Translations under genes and position numbers: made by a program
From: Cryobacterium psychrotolerans
GTDB taxonomy: Bacteria > Actinomycetota > Actinomycetes > Actinomycetales > Microbacteriaceae
Assembly: GCF_900101115.1 (NCBI RefSeq)
Contig: NZ_FNFU01000001.1
Location: forward strand, 309,715-373,714
Direction: 5' to 3'
Length of the DNA: 64,000 bases
Part shown: one piece after another, positions 19,404 to 27,596 of the stretch
How the letters are laid out: every line of letters starts with the position of its first letter
Position numbering within the stretch: the stretch's first letter is position 1
Notes under the pieces: model-generated
The model's input: only the letters and a program-made list of their open reading frames with translations
The model's database searches: none
What the model was told of the DNA's origin: nothing

Positions 19404-20477
19404 GTGGCTCTAACTATTGCAATCGTCGGACTGCCCAATGTCGGCAAGTCCACCCTCTTCAACGCCCTGACCAAGAACAACGTGCTCGCGGCGAACTACC
19501 CGTTCGCGACGATCGAGCCGAACGTCGGGGTCGTCAACCTGCCCGACGCGCGCCTGGCGAAGCTCGCGACGATCTTCGGCAGCGAGCGCCTCCTGCCTGC
19601 CCCGGTGTCGTTCGTCGACATCGCCGGAATCGTGCGCGGCGCCAGCGAGGGCGAGGGCCTGGGCAACAAGTTCCTCGCCAACATCCGTGAAGCCGACGCC
19701 ATCGCGCAGGTCATCCGAGGCTTCGCCGACCCCGACGTCGTGCATGTCGACGGCGCGGTCGACCCGGCCGGCGACATGGAGACCATCAACACCGAGCTGA
19801 TCCTGGCCGACCTGCAGACCCTCGAGAAGGCCGTCACCCGCTTCGAGAAGGACACCAAGGGCCGCAAGCTCGACCCGGCCGTGCTGCAGACGGCCCTGGC
19901 CGCCCAGGCCTTCCTCGACGCCGGCAAGCCGCTGTCCGCCTCGACGATCGACCTCGAGCCGATCCGCGAACTCGGCCTGCTCACGGCCAAGCCGTTCATC
20001 TACGTCTTCAACGTCGACGAGGAGGTGCTGCAGGATGCCGAGAAGCTCGCCACCCTCGCCGCCCTCGTCGCCCCGGCCAAGGCCGTGTTCCTCGACGCCA
20101 AGCTCGAGTCGGAACTTCTGGAACTGGACGAAGAGGATGCCGCCGAGATGCTGGCCTCCACCGGCCAGGAGGAGAGCGGCCTCAACCAGCTCGCCCGCAT
20201 CGGCTTCGACACGCTCGGCCTGCAGACCTACCTGACCGCCGGGCCCAAGGAAACGCGCGCCTGGACGATCCACAAGGGGTGGACCGCGCCGCAGGCCGCC
20301 GGGGTCATCCACACCGACTTCCAGAAGGGCTTCATCAAGGCCGAGGTCTTCTCGTTCGACGACCTCGTCGCTGCCGGCTCGGTGGCCGAGGCCCGCGCCA
20401 AGGGCAAGGCCCGCATCGAAGGCAAGGACTACGTCATGCAGGATGGCGACGTGGTGGAGTTCCGCTTCAACGTCTAG
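19404..20477 (+). CDS. ychF: redox-regulated ribosome-binding ATPase YchF
   Basis: 357 residues from the GTG at 19404. OBG-family P-loop protein: Walker [16 protein letters not shown] at residues 8-22, G3 [17 protein letters not shown], and NVDE in place of NKxD, which explains ATP rather than GTP preference. The C-terminus is a TGS domain ending [11 protein letters not shown]. It binds ribosomes and is a negative regulator of the oxidative stress response in E. coli. The last 23 coding bases are duplicated at 21409-21431. Confidence 0.95.
   Translation: MALTIAIVGLPNVGKSTLFNALTKNNVLAANYPFATIEPNVGVVNLPDARLAKLATIFGSERLLPAPVSFVDIAGIVRGASEGEGLGNKFLANIREADAIAQVIRGFADPDVVHVDGAVDPAGDMETINTELILADLQTLEKAVTRFEKDTKGRKLDPAVLQTALAAQAFLDAGKPLSASTIDLEPIRELGLLTAKPFIYVFNVDEEVLQDAEKLATLAALVAPAKAVFLDAKLESELLELDEEDAAEMLASTGQEESGLNQLARIGFDTLGLQTYLTAGPKETRAWTIHKGWTAPQAAGVIHTDFQKGFIKAEVFSFDDLVAAGSVAEARAKGKARIEGKDYVMQDGDVVEFRFNV
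20453..20475 (+). repeat. 23-bp direct repeat, left copy (3' end of ychF)
   Basis: Perfect 23-bp match to 21409-21431, containing GTGGAGTTCCGCTTCAACG. This copy encodes the last codons of ychF before the TAG stop. The pair brackets the SDR gene and resembles target-site or attachment-site duplications at the 3' end of a conserved gene. Confidence 0.85.
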
Positions 20478-20533
20478 GCTCGGGCAGGTCGGAAGGGGCC
20501 CGAGCGCACCGCTCGCAGCAGAAGCTCTCAGTA

Positions 20534-20552
20534 TTCGCTTCGCCTAAGCGAA
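20534..20552 (+). terminator. short hairpin after ychF
   Basis: TTCGCTT (20534-20540) pairs with AAGCGAA (20546-20552) around a 5-nt loop, 57 bp after the ychF stop. No U-tract. It could terminate ychF transcription before the SDR gene. Confidence 0.4.
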
Positions 20553-20644
20553 CTTGCTCAGGTGCGTGATCCCGAAGAACTGTCGTCCAATCTGACCTCA
20601 CTCCAGACACAACACCACACCATCATCATTCGGAGGAAACCACC

Positions 20645-21319
20645 GTGCCTGTCATCGCCATCATCGGAGCTGGACCGGGACTCGGAGCAGCAGTTGCGCG
20701 AAGGTTCGGGCGCGAGGGCTTCTCAATCGCCCTGATCTCGAGGAACCAGTCGAAGCTGGACTCCATGGCTGCGGAGCTCACTGCTGCCGGCTTCACCGTG
20801 GGTGGTTACGCTGCGGATGTACGGGTACCGGCGACGCTTGAAGATGCACTGGCGCGTGCCGCGGCAGAGCTGGGACCCATCTCCACGTTGCAGTACAGTC
20901 CGCTCCCGTCGCGTGATTATCTGAAGCCGGTGCTTGAAATGACTCCGGAGCTGGCTTTGGAGGCATTGCAGTTCTCGGCTCTCGGGCTCATTCACGCGGT
21001 GCGTACGGTGCTCCCGGCAATGCGGCAGGCAGGAAGCGGCAGCATCATCTTGATCAACGGCGGAACCTCGGTGAAGGCCCGCGCTGACTTCGCAGGCACA
21101 TCGGTCGCCTTCCCGGCTGAGAGCGCCTACGGTGAGATGCTCCACGACGCACTCGAGGGTGAGGGAGTCCGTGTCAGCCAACTCGTGATCCCGGGAGGCA
21201 TTCCTCGGCTCCAGCTTGTCAACGGCATCGACGGCGTCGCCGATCGCATTTGGGACCTCCACGCCGTTGCCGGTCCATTTCGAACGATGCTCATCCCGCT
21301 TGAGGACGGCAGGGAGTAG
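20645..21319 (+). CDS. SDR-like oxidoreductase on a repeat-bounded islet
   Basis: 224 residues, GTG start with GGAGG upstream. The N-terminal Rossmann motif IIGAGPGLGAAVARRFG and VRVPATLEDALARA mark a short-chain dehydrogenase/reductase. The usual catalytic YxxxK is not clear (the region reads SAYGEMLHDAL, without the lysine), so activity is uncertain. Base composition is visibly less GC-rich at third positions than in ychF. The gene lies between two perfect copies of the last 23 bases of ychF, with no integrase seen, which suggests acquisition by insertion. Confidence 0.78.
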   Translation: MPVIAIIGAGPGLGAAVARRFGREGFSIALISRNQSKLDSMAAELTAAGFTVGGYAADVRVPATLEDALARAAAELGPISTLQYSPLPSRDYLKPVLEMTPELALEALQFSALGLIHAVRTVLPAMRQAGSGSIILINGGTSVKARADFAGTSVAFPAESAYGEMLHDALEGEGVRVSQLVIPGGIPRLQLVNGIDGVADRIWDLHAVAGPFRTMLIPLEDGRE

Positions 21320-21408
21320 GGGAGTCACTGCGCTGCTGGCAGCTACGATGCGGAGATAGCCAGGATGGCGCGAAACGTGGCTCTAAAGGTTGCTCGGCGA
21401 TGCCACTC

Positions 21409-21431
21409 GGTGGAGTTCCGCTTCAACGTCT
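21409..21431 (+). repeat. 23-bp direct repeat, right copy
   Basis: Identical to 20453-20475, followed by a TGA that would also stop the ychF frame. Just upstream, AGGATGGCG (21362-21370) and CGTGGCTCTAA (21376-21386) echo words from near the end and the start of ychF. This leaves open whether it is an attachment-site copy or the remnant of a duplicated ychF. Confidence 0.85.
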
Positions 21432-21472
21432 GACTCGCTCGCCGCTCGCGTCGCTGCCCGCGGTGCGTTCCG

Positions 21473-21542
21473 CCGAGATTGACGGTTCCGGTCGAGTTCC
21501 CCTGGTGTGCCTGTCAATGTCGACCGGAACAGGCGAACTCGG
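21473..21542. repeat. palindromic repeat family A, copy 2
   Basis: Arms 21473-21495 and 21520-21542 share the core TTCCGGTCGA with the copies at 8919 and 30903, with several mismatches in the outer part. Lies between the convergent SDR and SRPBCC genes. Probable terminator. Confidence 0.65.
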
Positions 21543-21568
21543 CCGACAACGCCGTCTTCACCGCGGAC

Positions 21569-22000
21569 TCAGGCCAGGGCCTCGATCTCGACCTTGTAGG
21601 TGGCAAGGGCGCGCTCAATGTCCTTGTCCCCGTGGAAGAAGACCGCGTCGAGCATCTTCATCAGCGTGGAGGCGTCCCAGCTGGCTGTGAGCGTCGTTCC
21701 GCTGTCGTCGGCCTCGACGGAGAAGGTGAAGATTGGGCCCAGGGAGGAATGGTCGACGATGCGCTCGTTGACCACATACTCCTCCCTTGTGAAGACACCG
21801 GTCAGGTGCATGCCGAGTTCGCGGTACTTGACCTCGTAGGTGGACACAGTCCCTTCGGGCGACCGGTTCACGGCACCCAGGGTGATGTTGGATTTCTCCG
21901 GCATCGCGGCGACGAAGTGCGCGGGGTCATCGACGTAGTGGAAGACCTTCTCCACGGGCGCGTCGATGTGGATGCTGTGTGTGTGCTTATCAGAGGGCAT
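21569..22000 (-). CDS. SRPBCC family (START/PYR-like) protein
   Basis: 143 residues. A helix-grip fold is suggested by the START (HSIHIDAPVEKVFHYVDDPAHFVAAMP), the beta-rich middle, and the C-terminal helix (LMKMLDAVFFHGDKDIERALATYKVEIEAL). Members bind hydrophobic ligands or act as polyketide cyclases and ring hydroxylase partners; nothing here identifies the ligand. Soluble and cytoplasmic. It shares a 236-bp divergent intergenic region with the cstB-like gene, so it might also respond to the operator there. Confidence 0.78.
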   Translation of the reverse strand: MPSDKHTHSIHIDAPVEKVFHYVDDPAHFVAAMPEKSNITLGAVNRSPEGTVSTYEVKYRELGMHLTGVFTREEYVVNERIVDHSSLGPIFTFSVEADDSGTTLTASWDASTLMKMLDAVFFHGDKDIERALATYKVEIEALA

Positions 22001-22147
22001 GATGCTCCGCTTCCTTGCTACGACGGTGATCCAAACGGATCGTGCGGTACGCGCTTATGAGGGGAGTGTGCCCTCGGCCGCATGGTTTGACAAGCAAGAG
22101 GGACTGGGCGGCCAACCGCTCGAACCGACCGCACGGGGGCTTGCCTT

Positions 22148-22163
22148 ATACCCCCCCGGGTAT
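22148..22163. promoter_or_regulatory. CstR/CsoR-type operator upstream of the cstB-like gene
   Basis: ATACCCCCCCGGGTAT, a 16-bp site with ATACCC/GGGTAT half-sites, lies 74 bp upstream of the MBL-rhodanese start. It matches the G/C-tract operators of CsoR-family repressors and resembles the pairs at 27597-27632 and 29317-29352. Inferred regulator: the CstR-like protein at 28911-29195. Confidence 0.75.
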
Positions 22164-22236
22164 TACTCTGGAGTAGAGACGAACGGAAGGACCCCTCTGG
22201 GACCTCCGCCGCACTGTCTACGAAGGAGACCCCCAC

Positions 22237-23646
22237 ATGCTTATTGAGCGCATTTATGACGAGGACCTTGCCCAGGCCAGCTTCCTGATCGGCTGCCAGC
22301 GCAAGGGCGAGGCGGTCGTGGTCGACCCCCGCCGCGACATTGCCGTCTATCAGGCCGTCGCCGCAGCGAACGGAATGAAGATCGTCGCCGTCACCGAGAC
22401 CCACATCCACGCCGACTACCTCTCCGGCACCCGCGAACTGGCCGCAGCCACCGGCGCGACCATCTACGTGTCCGGCGAGGGCGGAGAGGACTGGCAGTAC
22501 CGATTCGAGGGCGAGCGGCTGTACGACGGTGACGCGATCACCATCGGCAACATCACCGTCCAGGCCGTGCACACCCCGGGCCACACCCCCGAGCACCTCT
22601 CCTACCTCGTCACCGATGGCGCGTTCAGCGACAAGCCCGGCTACCTGCTCTCCGGCGACTTCGTCTTCTCCGGCGACCTGGGACGTCCGGACCTGCTGGA
22701 TGAGGCAGCCGGCGGCGTCGACACCCGGTTCGCCGGGGCGAAGCAGATGTTCGCCAGCCTCCGGGACAAGTTCCTGACCCTGCCCGACTACGTGCAGGTG
22801 CACCCTGGCCACGGCGCCGGCAGCGCCTGCGGCAAGGCCCTCGGCGCGGTCCCGTCCTCGACGGTCGGCTACGAGCGGCTCTACGCCTGGTGGGGCCCCT
22901 ACCTCGTCGCGGGCGACGAAGAAGGCTTCATCAACGAACTCCTCGACGGCCAGCCCGACGCACCGGCCTACTTCGGGCGGATGAAGCGCGAGAACCGTCA
23001 GGGTCCGGCCATCATGGGCGAGCGTGCTCCGCTGGAAGAACTGTCCGCCGAAACCGTCGCCAAGGACCTCGCCGAGAACACGGTGACGTTCGTTGACACC
23101 CGCCACAACACCGAGGTGCATGAAGGCACCGTGCAGGGCTCGCTGAACATCCCGGCCGGCAAGAGCGTGGCGACCTACGCCGCGTGGGCCGTGGACCCGG
23201 AGCGGGATTCCCGCCCGCTCGTGCTCCTGGCCGCCGACCAGGACCAGGCCCAGGAATACTGGGACCACCTCGTGCGCGTCGGCATCGACAAGGTGAGCGG
23301 CTATGTCACCGGGTTCGAAGGCCTGCCGCTGAGCACCCCGCGGCTGGTCCAGCCCGAGGAGCTGGACGGCTTCGAGTCGGCACTGCTGCTCGACGTCCGC
23401 GCCAAGAGCGAGCACGACGCCGGTCACATCCCGGGCTCACCGCAGTTGCACGGCGGTCGCGTGCTCTGGAACCTGGACCAGCTCCCGGCCGAGGGCACCA
23501 TCGTGACCTACTGCCAGAGTGGCGTCCGCAGTTCGGTCGTGGCCAGCGCGCTGCGCCACGAGGGCTATGACGTGGTCGAGCTCGACGGAAGCTACATCGG
23601 CTGGGTCGCCCAGCAGGAGTCCCTGGAGTCGACCTCCGCCCGCTGA
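22237..23646 (+). CDS. cstB: MBL-fold persulfide dioxygenase/rhodanese fusion (CstB-like)
   Basis: 469 residues. Residues 1-245 or so form an MBL fold with the Fe-binding motif THIHADYL (H56, H58, D60), HTPGHTPEH, LSGDFVFSGDLGRPD and VHPGHGAGSACG, as in persulfide dioxygenases. Two rhodanese-like domains follow. The first lacks a catalytic cysteine (VLLAADQDQAQ); the second has CQSGVRSS with active C426. MBL, then pseudo-rhodanese, then rhodanese is the layout of Staphylococcus aureus CstB, which oxidises persulfides to thiosulfate or sulfite. A CstR-type operator precedes it. The symbol is given by similarity of architecture. Confidence 0.85.
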   Translation: MLIERIYDEDLAQASFLIGCQRKGEAVVVDPRRDIAVYQAVAAANGMKIVAVTETHIHADYLSGTRELAAATGATIYVSGEGGEDWQYRFEGERLYDGDAITIGNITVQAVHTPGHTPEHLSYLVTDGAFSDKPGYLLSGDFVFSGDLGRPDLLDEAAGGVDTRFAGAKQMFASLRDKFLTLPDYVQVHPGHGAGSACGKALGAVPSSTVGYERLYAWWGPYLVAGDEEGFINELLDGQPDAPAYFGRMKRENRQGPAIMGERAPLEELSAETVAKDLAENTVTFVDTRHNTEVHEGTVQGSLNIPAGKSVATYAAWAVDPERDSRPLVLLAADQDQAQEYWDHLVRVGIDKVSGYVTGFEGLPLSTPRLVQPEELDGFESALLLDVRAKSEHDAGHIPGSPQLHGGRVLWNLDQLPAEGTIVTYCQSGVRSSVVASALRHEGYDVVELDGSYIGWVAQQESLESTSAR

Positions 23647-23655
23647 CCCGGGCAG

Positions 23656-24147
23656 TTACCGCGACGCTGCGGGTGGCCTGCCGGCCGCCCGCAGCGTCGC
23701 TTGCGTTCGGCCGGCGTTCGACCACGAGCCGGCCAGCCCGATCACCGCCAGAGCCGAGGTGGGCATCGGCACCGAGTCGCCCGTGAGAATCGAGACAAGG
23801 TCTTCGATCCCGGGGTTGTGGCCCACCAACACGACGGTGTCGACCTCGTCCGGCAGGGCGCGCACCACGCCGAGCAACTGACTCGTGGACGCGGCGTACA
23901 GTCGCTCGTCGATCCGGCTCGGCGGCCGGCTCGCCAGCTCTGCCGAGGCGAGTTCCCAGGTGCTGCGAGCCCGCCTCGCGGGTGACACGACGGCGAGATC
24001 GATGCGGTCGATGCTCACGGCCAGCCATCGGCCGGCCTCCGGTGCCTGCCGCAGGCCGCGATCGGCCAGCGGCCGGTCGACGTCGGCCTCCTCGCCCGAC
24101 CAGTCCGACTTGGCATGCCGCAGCAGGATGAGGGTGCGCTCAGGCAT
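23656..24147 (-). CDS. SixA-like histidine phosphatase
   Basis: 163 residues from the ATG at 24147. The phosphohistidine motif LILLRHAKSDWS at residues 4-15 and the second histidine in VVLVGHNPGIEDL define the histidine phosphatase (SixA) branch. SixA removes phosphate from histidine phosphotransfer domains or PTS proteins in E. coli; the target here is unknown. Convergent with the cstB-like gene, with 9 bp between stops. Confidence 0.87.
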   Translation of the reverse strand: MPERTLILLRHAKSDWSGEEADVDRPLADRGLRQAPEAGRWLAVSIDRIDLAVVSPARRARSTWELASAELASRPPSRIDERLYAASTSQLLGVVRALPDEVDTVVLVGHNPGIEDLVSILTGDSVPMPTSALAVIGLAGSWSNAGRTQATLRAAGRPPAASR

Positions 24148-24299
24148 CCGACGCCCCCGGCGCCAGGGGGGCGCCGACCACACACGTACGCACTCGGAAC
24201 GGCTTCATACGCCGAGCGTATCCGGGCCGCCTCGCACCTGTCGCCATTTCGGCTGCACTGGGGTGCGCGGATGCACGCGCCCGGTGCCAGACTGGGCGG

Positions 24300-24875
24300 A
24301 TGACGCTGCACCTCACCGGCGACTCCGCCGCCGACACCCTCCTCAGCGAGGATCCGTTCGCCCTCCTGCTCGGCATGCTTCTCGACCAGCAGATCGCGAT
24401 GGAGACCGCCTTCGCCGGGCCGGCCAAGATCCGAGACCGGATCGGCACCCTCGACCCCGCGGCGCTCGCCGGGTTCGACGCGGATGCCTTCGTCGAGGTC
24501 TTCCGGCAGACGCCGGCGGTGCATCGGTTCCCCGGTTCGATGGCCGCGCGGGTACAGACCGTGGCCGGCGTCGTCGCCACGGACTGGGATGGAGACGCGT
24601 CGGCCATCTGGACCTCCGGCTCCCCGGACGGCGCCGAGATTCTCCGCCGGCTGAAGGGGCTTCCGGGCTTCGGCGAACAGAAGGCGAAGATCTTCCTGGC
24701 CCTGCTCGGCAAGAGGCTCGGGATCACGGCAGCGGGCTGGCGTGAAGCGTCCGCCCCGTACGGCGAAGAGGGGTCGTTCCGCTCGGTCGCCGACATCGTC
24801 GACGCCGACACCCTGACACGCGTGCGGGAGACAAAGCGGGCGGCGAAGGCCGCCGCGAAAAAGCCCGGCGCATGA
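24300..24875 (+). CDS. HhH-GPD-type base-excision DNA repair protein
   Basis: 191 residues. The N-terminus (DPFALLLGMLLDQQIAMETAF) is the helical part of an HhH-GPD DNA glycosylase, and LKGLPGFGEQKAKIFLALLGKRLGI is the helix-hairpin-helix with GPD-like loop. The usual catalytic aspartate region is followed by a diverged C-terminus ending in a basic tail (RVRETKRAAKAAAKK). It may be an alkylated-base glycosylase of a compact actinobacterial type; the substrate is not shown. Overlaps the next gene by ATGA. Confidence 0.85.
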   Translation: MTLHLTGDSAADTLLSEDPFALLLGMLLDQQIAMETAFAGPAKIRDRIGTLDPAALAGFDADAFVEVFRQTPAVHRFPGSMAARVQTVAGVVATDWDGDASAIWTSGSPDGAEILRRLKGLPGFGEQKAKIFLALLGKRLGITAAGWREASAPYGEEGSFRSVADIVDADTLTRVRETKRAAKAAAKKPGA

Positions 24876-25093
24876 GCGCGCGCAGCTGGAGTGAGCTGAC
24901 CGAGCGGCAGCAAACGGCGATTCTGGTGGGGGCTTCGGTGCAGCTCTCCCTGGCCGCGACCGCATGGGCCGACCTCGCGAAGCGCCCGCCGGCGCTCGTC
25001 CACGGACGCAAGGGCGTCTGGGCGGCGATCATCGGAGTGAATTTCCTCGGCCCGATCTCCTACTTCATCCTGGGTAGACGCCCGCGCCGGTAG
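24872..25093 (+). CDS. PLDc_N-type small membrane protein
   Basis: 73 residues, start overlapping the preceding stop. Two hydrophobic segments (TAILVGASVQLSLAATAWADLAKRPP and VWAAIIGVNFLGPISYFILGR) match the phospholipase D-nuclease N-terminal (PLDc_N) family of small membrane proteins, with the typical W..L.RRP and GPI.Y...GR signature. Role unknown. Confidence 0.8.
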   Translation: MSARSWSELTERQQTAILVGASVQLSLAATAWADLAKRPPALVHGRKGVWAAIIGVNFLGPISYFILGRRPRR

Positions 25094-25144
25094 CCGCACC
25101 CCGGGCCGTTAACCGCCGGACCGGCCGGACGCGCAGGCATCCGC

Positions 25145-25420
25145 ATGGACGCCGCACGCATGGCGGTGACCGCCATGCACGCATGGCGGTCACCGCCACA
25201 GCCGCCAGACGGCGACACCCTCCGGAAACTGCTGACGAAGGGCGCCCCGCCGATCATCGTCTTCCGCACGGACGACCTCGATGCGACCTTCGAGACGATC
25301 CGGACATCCGGCGCCGAGGTGGTGCAGGAGCCCATCGACCAGCCCTGGGGCCCGCGCGACTGCGCATTCCGTGACCCGTCGGGCAACACGGTGCGGATCT
25401 CCCAGGCGCCGAAGCCGTAA
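25145..25420 (+). pseudogene. 5'-truncated VOC (glyoxalase/bleomycin-resistance) family gene
   Basis: Only the second half of a VOC-fold domain is present: from about 25202 the frame reads DTLRKLLTKGAPPIIVFRTDDLDATFETI and PWGPRDCAFRDPSGNTVRI, the normal C-terminal beta-alpha-beta-beta-beta unit with the metal/aromatic positions. A full VOC protein is about 130 residues; the first half or more is missing and is replaced by a tandem palindrome at 25158-25199. No convincing ribosome binding site. It is probably a decayed remnant, although the 91-codon frame is open. Confidence 0.7.
25158..25199. repeat. tandem 23-bp palindromic unit at the VOC truncation point
   Basis: GCATGGCGGTGACCGCCATG at 25158 and its near copy GCATGGCGGTCACCGCCA at 25181 follow each other with a 23-bp period. 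Each is close to self-palindromic, and the two are inverted about their centres. It lies exactly where the VOC homology stops. Confidence 0.7.
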
Positions 25421-25514
25421 CCCGGGGCTGACACTCGGCGACCGCATCCGGCCCGCGCGGGCCGCGGGGGAAGGGTCTACTCTCGGTACCGCCCGACCTG
25501 TGACGGAGGCCAAA

Positions 25515-25964
25515 ATGACCAGCACCGCTTCTCCCCGCACGACGAGCAGCGCCTCCAGACGGGTCGGCTACGCGGTCTCCGTCGCCATCAATGGGGTGCT
25601 GCTGTACCTCGTCAACGTGTGGCCGGGCTGGCAGATCATTCCGTTCCTCACCGAGGACTTCCGCGATGTGCTGGGCCTGGTGAACGCGTCGCTGATCGCC
25701 GGGATGGTCGTCAACCTTTTCAACCTGCTCCTCGACTGGCGATGGGTGCGGGCGCTTGGTGACCTCGTCACGCTTGCAATCGGGCTGGCCGGGCTCGTGC
25801 TGTTCTGGCAGGTGTTTCCGTTCGACTTCCCGGACGGCTTCGACTGGTCCCTGCTCGTGCGGATCGTGATCGTCCTGGCCATGGTCGGCACGGTCATCGG
25901 CATCATCGTGCAGGTCGTGACGCTGATCCGCAGCCTGGCTGGTTCCGGCGACGCCGACAAGTAG
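25515..25964 (+). CDS. four-helix membrane protein of unknown function
   Basis: 149 residues from the ATG at 25515, with GGAGG eight bases upstream. After a Ser/Thr-rich N-terminus there are four hydrophobic segments: VGYAVSVAINGVLLYLVNVW, VLGLVNASLIAGMVVNLFNLL, LVTLAIGLAGLVLFWQVFPF and LVRIVIVLAMVGTVIGIIVQV. No charged catalytic motif. It resembles small actinobacterial conserved membrane proteins; no function is assigned. Confidence 0.72.
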   Translation: MTSTASPRTTSSASRRVGYAVSVAINGVLLYLVNVWPGWQIIPFLTEDFRDVLGLVNASLIAGMVVNLFNLLLDWRWVRALGDLVTLAIGLAGLVLFWQVFPFDFPDGFDWSLLVRIVIVLAMVGTVIGIIVQVVTLIRSLAGSGDADK

Positions 25965-26024
25965 GCTGGCGGCAACCAGGGGGGTTGGCCATGAACGGCA
26001 CCATCAGCAGACCGGGGGCGTTCG

Positions 26025-26909
26025 GTGGCGCGTGAGCCGATCGAGGATGCGTATTCCCGGGCTCGGCGCGATCCGGGCTTCCTCGAGGCGGTGCGCCGTG
26101 ACTATCGCGGACGCCACGACGCGCTCCATGCCCTGTGGTGGCTGGAACATCCGACTGAGCCCGCACCCGACGGCACGCCGTCCCCGCTGCAGGAGCTGCG
26201 CGAGCTGCAGCGCAGGGTCTTCTCCGCGGACGGCGGTTCCCTGGGCGACCCGGACGCCACCCGCTCGATCAGTGAGCTCCAGGCGGAGGCATCCGCGGAG
26301 CGCGGAGCGATAGAGGATGCCGTGGCCGCCGCGTCGGAGGGACGCGCGCCCGGGCTTGAGTCGCTGTTCCCCGCGGAAGGTCCCTTGGGCGGGGCTGTCG
26401 ACAGCCCCGGTGCGGCGGGTACGGCGACCGCGGGTGCCTCGAAACGGACGCGGAAGGTCGTCGTGCTCGTCGGCATCGTGGCGGCGGCCGCCGGCGTGGT
26501 CGCCGGGACCCAGTTCGCGGGCGCACGCGTGGAGGCGGCGCCGCCGGCCTCGCTCACGCCTGCCGTCACGGCGAAAGTGACCTGCGACCAGATGACCGAC
26601 GTCGTGACCATCCTCATGAACGCGGCGATTTCGCGCGCCGAGACCCGAACGACCGAGCAGGAGTGGCAGGGTGCAGCCGCGCTCGCCGCGCGAGTGCTTG
26701 ACCGCGTGGACACCGCGGAAGGCACGACCCTGGCCAGGCGCATTGCCGAGCTGAGGGTCGTCATGTCCACCGTCGATCCGACCGAGGTGACGCCGGACGG
26801 GCTGAGTTTCCGGGAGTCGTCCACGTGGAACCTCGCGCTCCACGGGGTGTTCACCGCCTGCGACGCGGCCGGTACCCCGTTTGTGGTGCAGGCCTGGACG
26901 GGCGGCTAG
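26025..26909 (+). CDS. single-pass membrane protein of unknown function
   Basis: 294 residues, GTG start with GGGGG upstream. Cytoplasmic N-terminal 135 residues: a charged segment (EPIEDAYSRARRDPGFLEAVRRDYRGRHDALHALWW) and a helical part with LQELRELQRRV. One membrane segment follows (VVVLVGIVAAAAGVVAGTQFAG), then an extracytoplasmic domain with two cysteines (VTCDQMTD, FTACDAAG) that could form a disulfide. A 14-codon frame with its own GGGGGG site starts at 25991 and ends just inside this gene, a possible coupling leader. Not recognised. Confidence 0.68.
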   Translation: MAREPIEDAYSRARRDPGFLEAVRRDYRGRHDALHALWWLEHPTEPAPDGTPSPLQELRELQRRVFSADGGSLGDPDATRSISELQAEASAERGAIEDAVAAASEGRAPGLESLFPAEGPLGGAVDSPGAAGTATAGASKRTRKVVVLVGIVAAAAGVVAGTQFAGARVEAAPPASLTPAVTAKVTCDQMTDVVTILMNAAISRAETRTTEQEWQGAAALAARVLDRVDTAEGTTLARRIAELRVVMSTVDPTEVTPDGLSFRESSTWNLALHGVFTACDAAGTPFVVQAWTGG

Positions 26910-27009
26910 GTGTCGTTTGCGGTGAGGGCGGAACCCTAGACGGGCGCCGGTATCGGGCTTAGCCTCGGTGCAGGGAAGTGTTCGCTGCAACGAAGCGCGG
27001 AGGTTCAGG

Positions 27010-27189
27010 ATGAGCGACGAGAAGACCAACCCATCGGCCAGGCCGGGTGCCGAATCCCCGGTCGGGGACATGACGGAGCAGGGCGAGACCGAGGTGGGTC
27101 CGCACCCCTCGCTCACGAACCTCGAGAACTGGGAAGAATCCGACATTGAATCGGCTGCGGGGGACGAAGCGGAGGAGCAGCCCGAGTAG
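27010..27189 (+). CDS. small acidic hypothetical protein
   Basis: 59 residues from the ATG at 27010, supported by GGAGG about nine bases upstream. Strongly acidic and without hydrophobic segments (NLENWEESDIESAAGDEAEEQPE), probably disordered. No family recognised. It is short, but the ribosome binding site and codon use argue for a real gene. Confidence 0.55.
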   Translation: MSDEKTNPSARPGAESPVGDMTEQGETEVGPHPSLTNLENWEESDIESAAGDEAEEQPE

Positions 27190-27206
27190 GGCCGCCCCTC
27201 GGTCGG

Positions 27207-27584
27207 TCAGGCTGCCTGGGGACCCGTGCCGCGCGCCGCGATGCTGGCGCGGACCTCGTCCATGTTCAGGTTCTGAACGCCCGTGATGAGTTCCTCCAGG
27301 CTGCTCGCGTTGAGCGCGCCGGGCTGGGAGAACACCAGCACGGAGTCCCTGAAGACCATCAGGGTCGGGATAGACCGGATGCCGGCGGCCGCGGCCAGAC
27401 CCTGCTCGGCCTCGGTGTCGACCTTCGCGAAGGTGATCTCGGGGTGCTTGTCGGAAGCCGCCGTGAAGGTGGGGGCGAACATGCGGCAGGGGCCGCACCA
27501 TTCGGCCCAGAAGTCGACCAGCACGATGCCGTTGCCGGCGATGGTCTCGTCGAAGGTTTTCTCGGTGATGTCAATGGTTGCCAT
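27207..27584 (-). CDS. trxA: thioredoxin
   Basis: 125 residues from the ATG at 27584; the frame runs further up into the operator region. Thioredoxin fold with WAEWCGPC (C30, C33) and the cis-proline loop RSIPTLM. The C-terminus is about 15 residues longer than E. coli TrxA. It reduces disulfides and could also reduce persulfides. Two CstR-type palindromes start 13 bp upstream of its ATG, so it is likely induced with the persulfide genes rather than being the housekeeping thioredoxin. The housekeeping copy is presumably elsewhere. Confidence 0.92.
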   Translation of the reverse strand: MATIDITEKTFDETIAGNGIVLVDFWAEWCGPCRMFAPTFTAASDKHPEITFAKVDTEAEQGLAAAAGIRSIPTLMVFRDSVLVFSQPGALNASSLEELITGVQNLNMDEVRASIAARGTGPQAA

Positions 27585-27596
27585 GACCCCAGAATA

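Noticed and set aside
20645..21319. SDR islet as an integron cassette or prophage remnant
   Set aside because: No integrase, recombination site of integron type, or phage gene is visible; only the direct repeat is supported.
22237..23646. MBL-rhodanese protein as glyoxalase II
   Set aside because: The motif THIHADYL with two rhodanese-like domains and the operator context fit persulfide dioxygenase; glyoxalase II lacks the rhodanese part.
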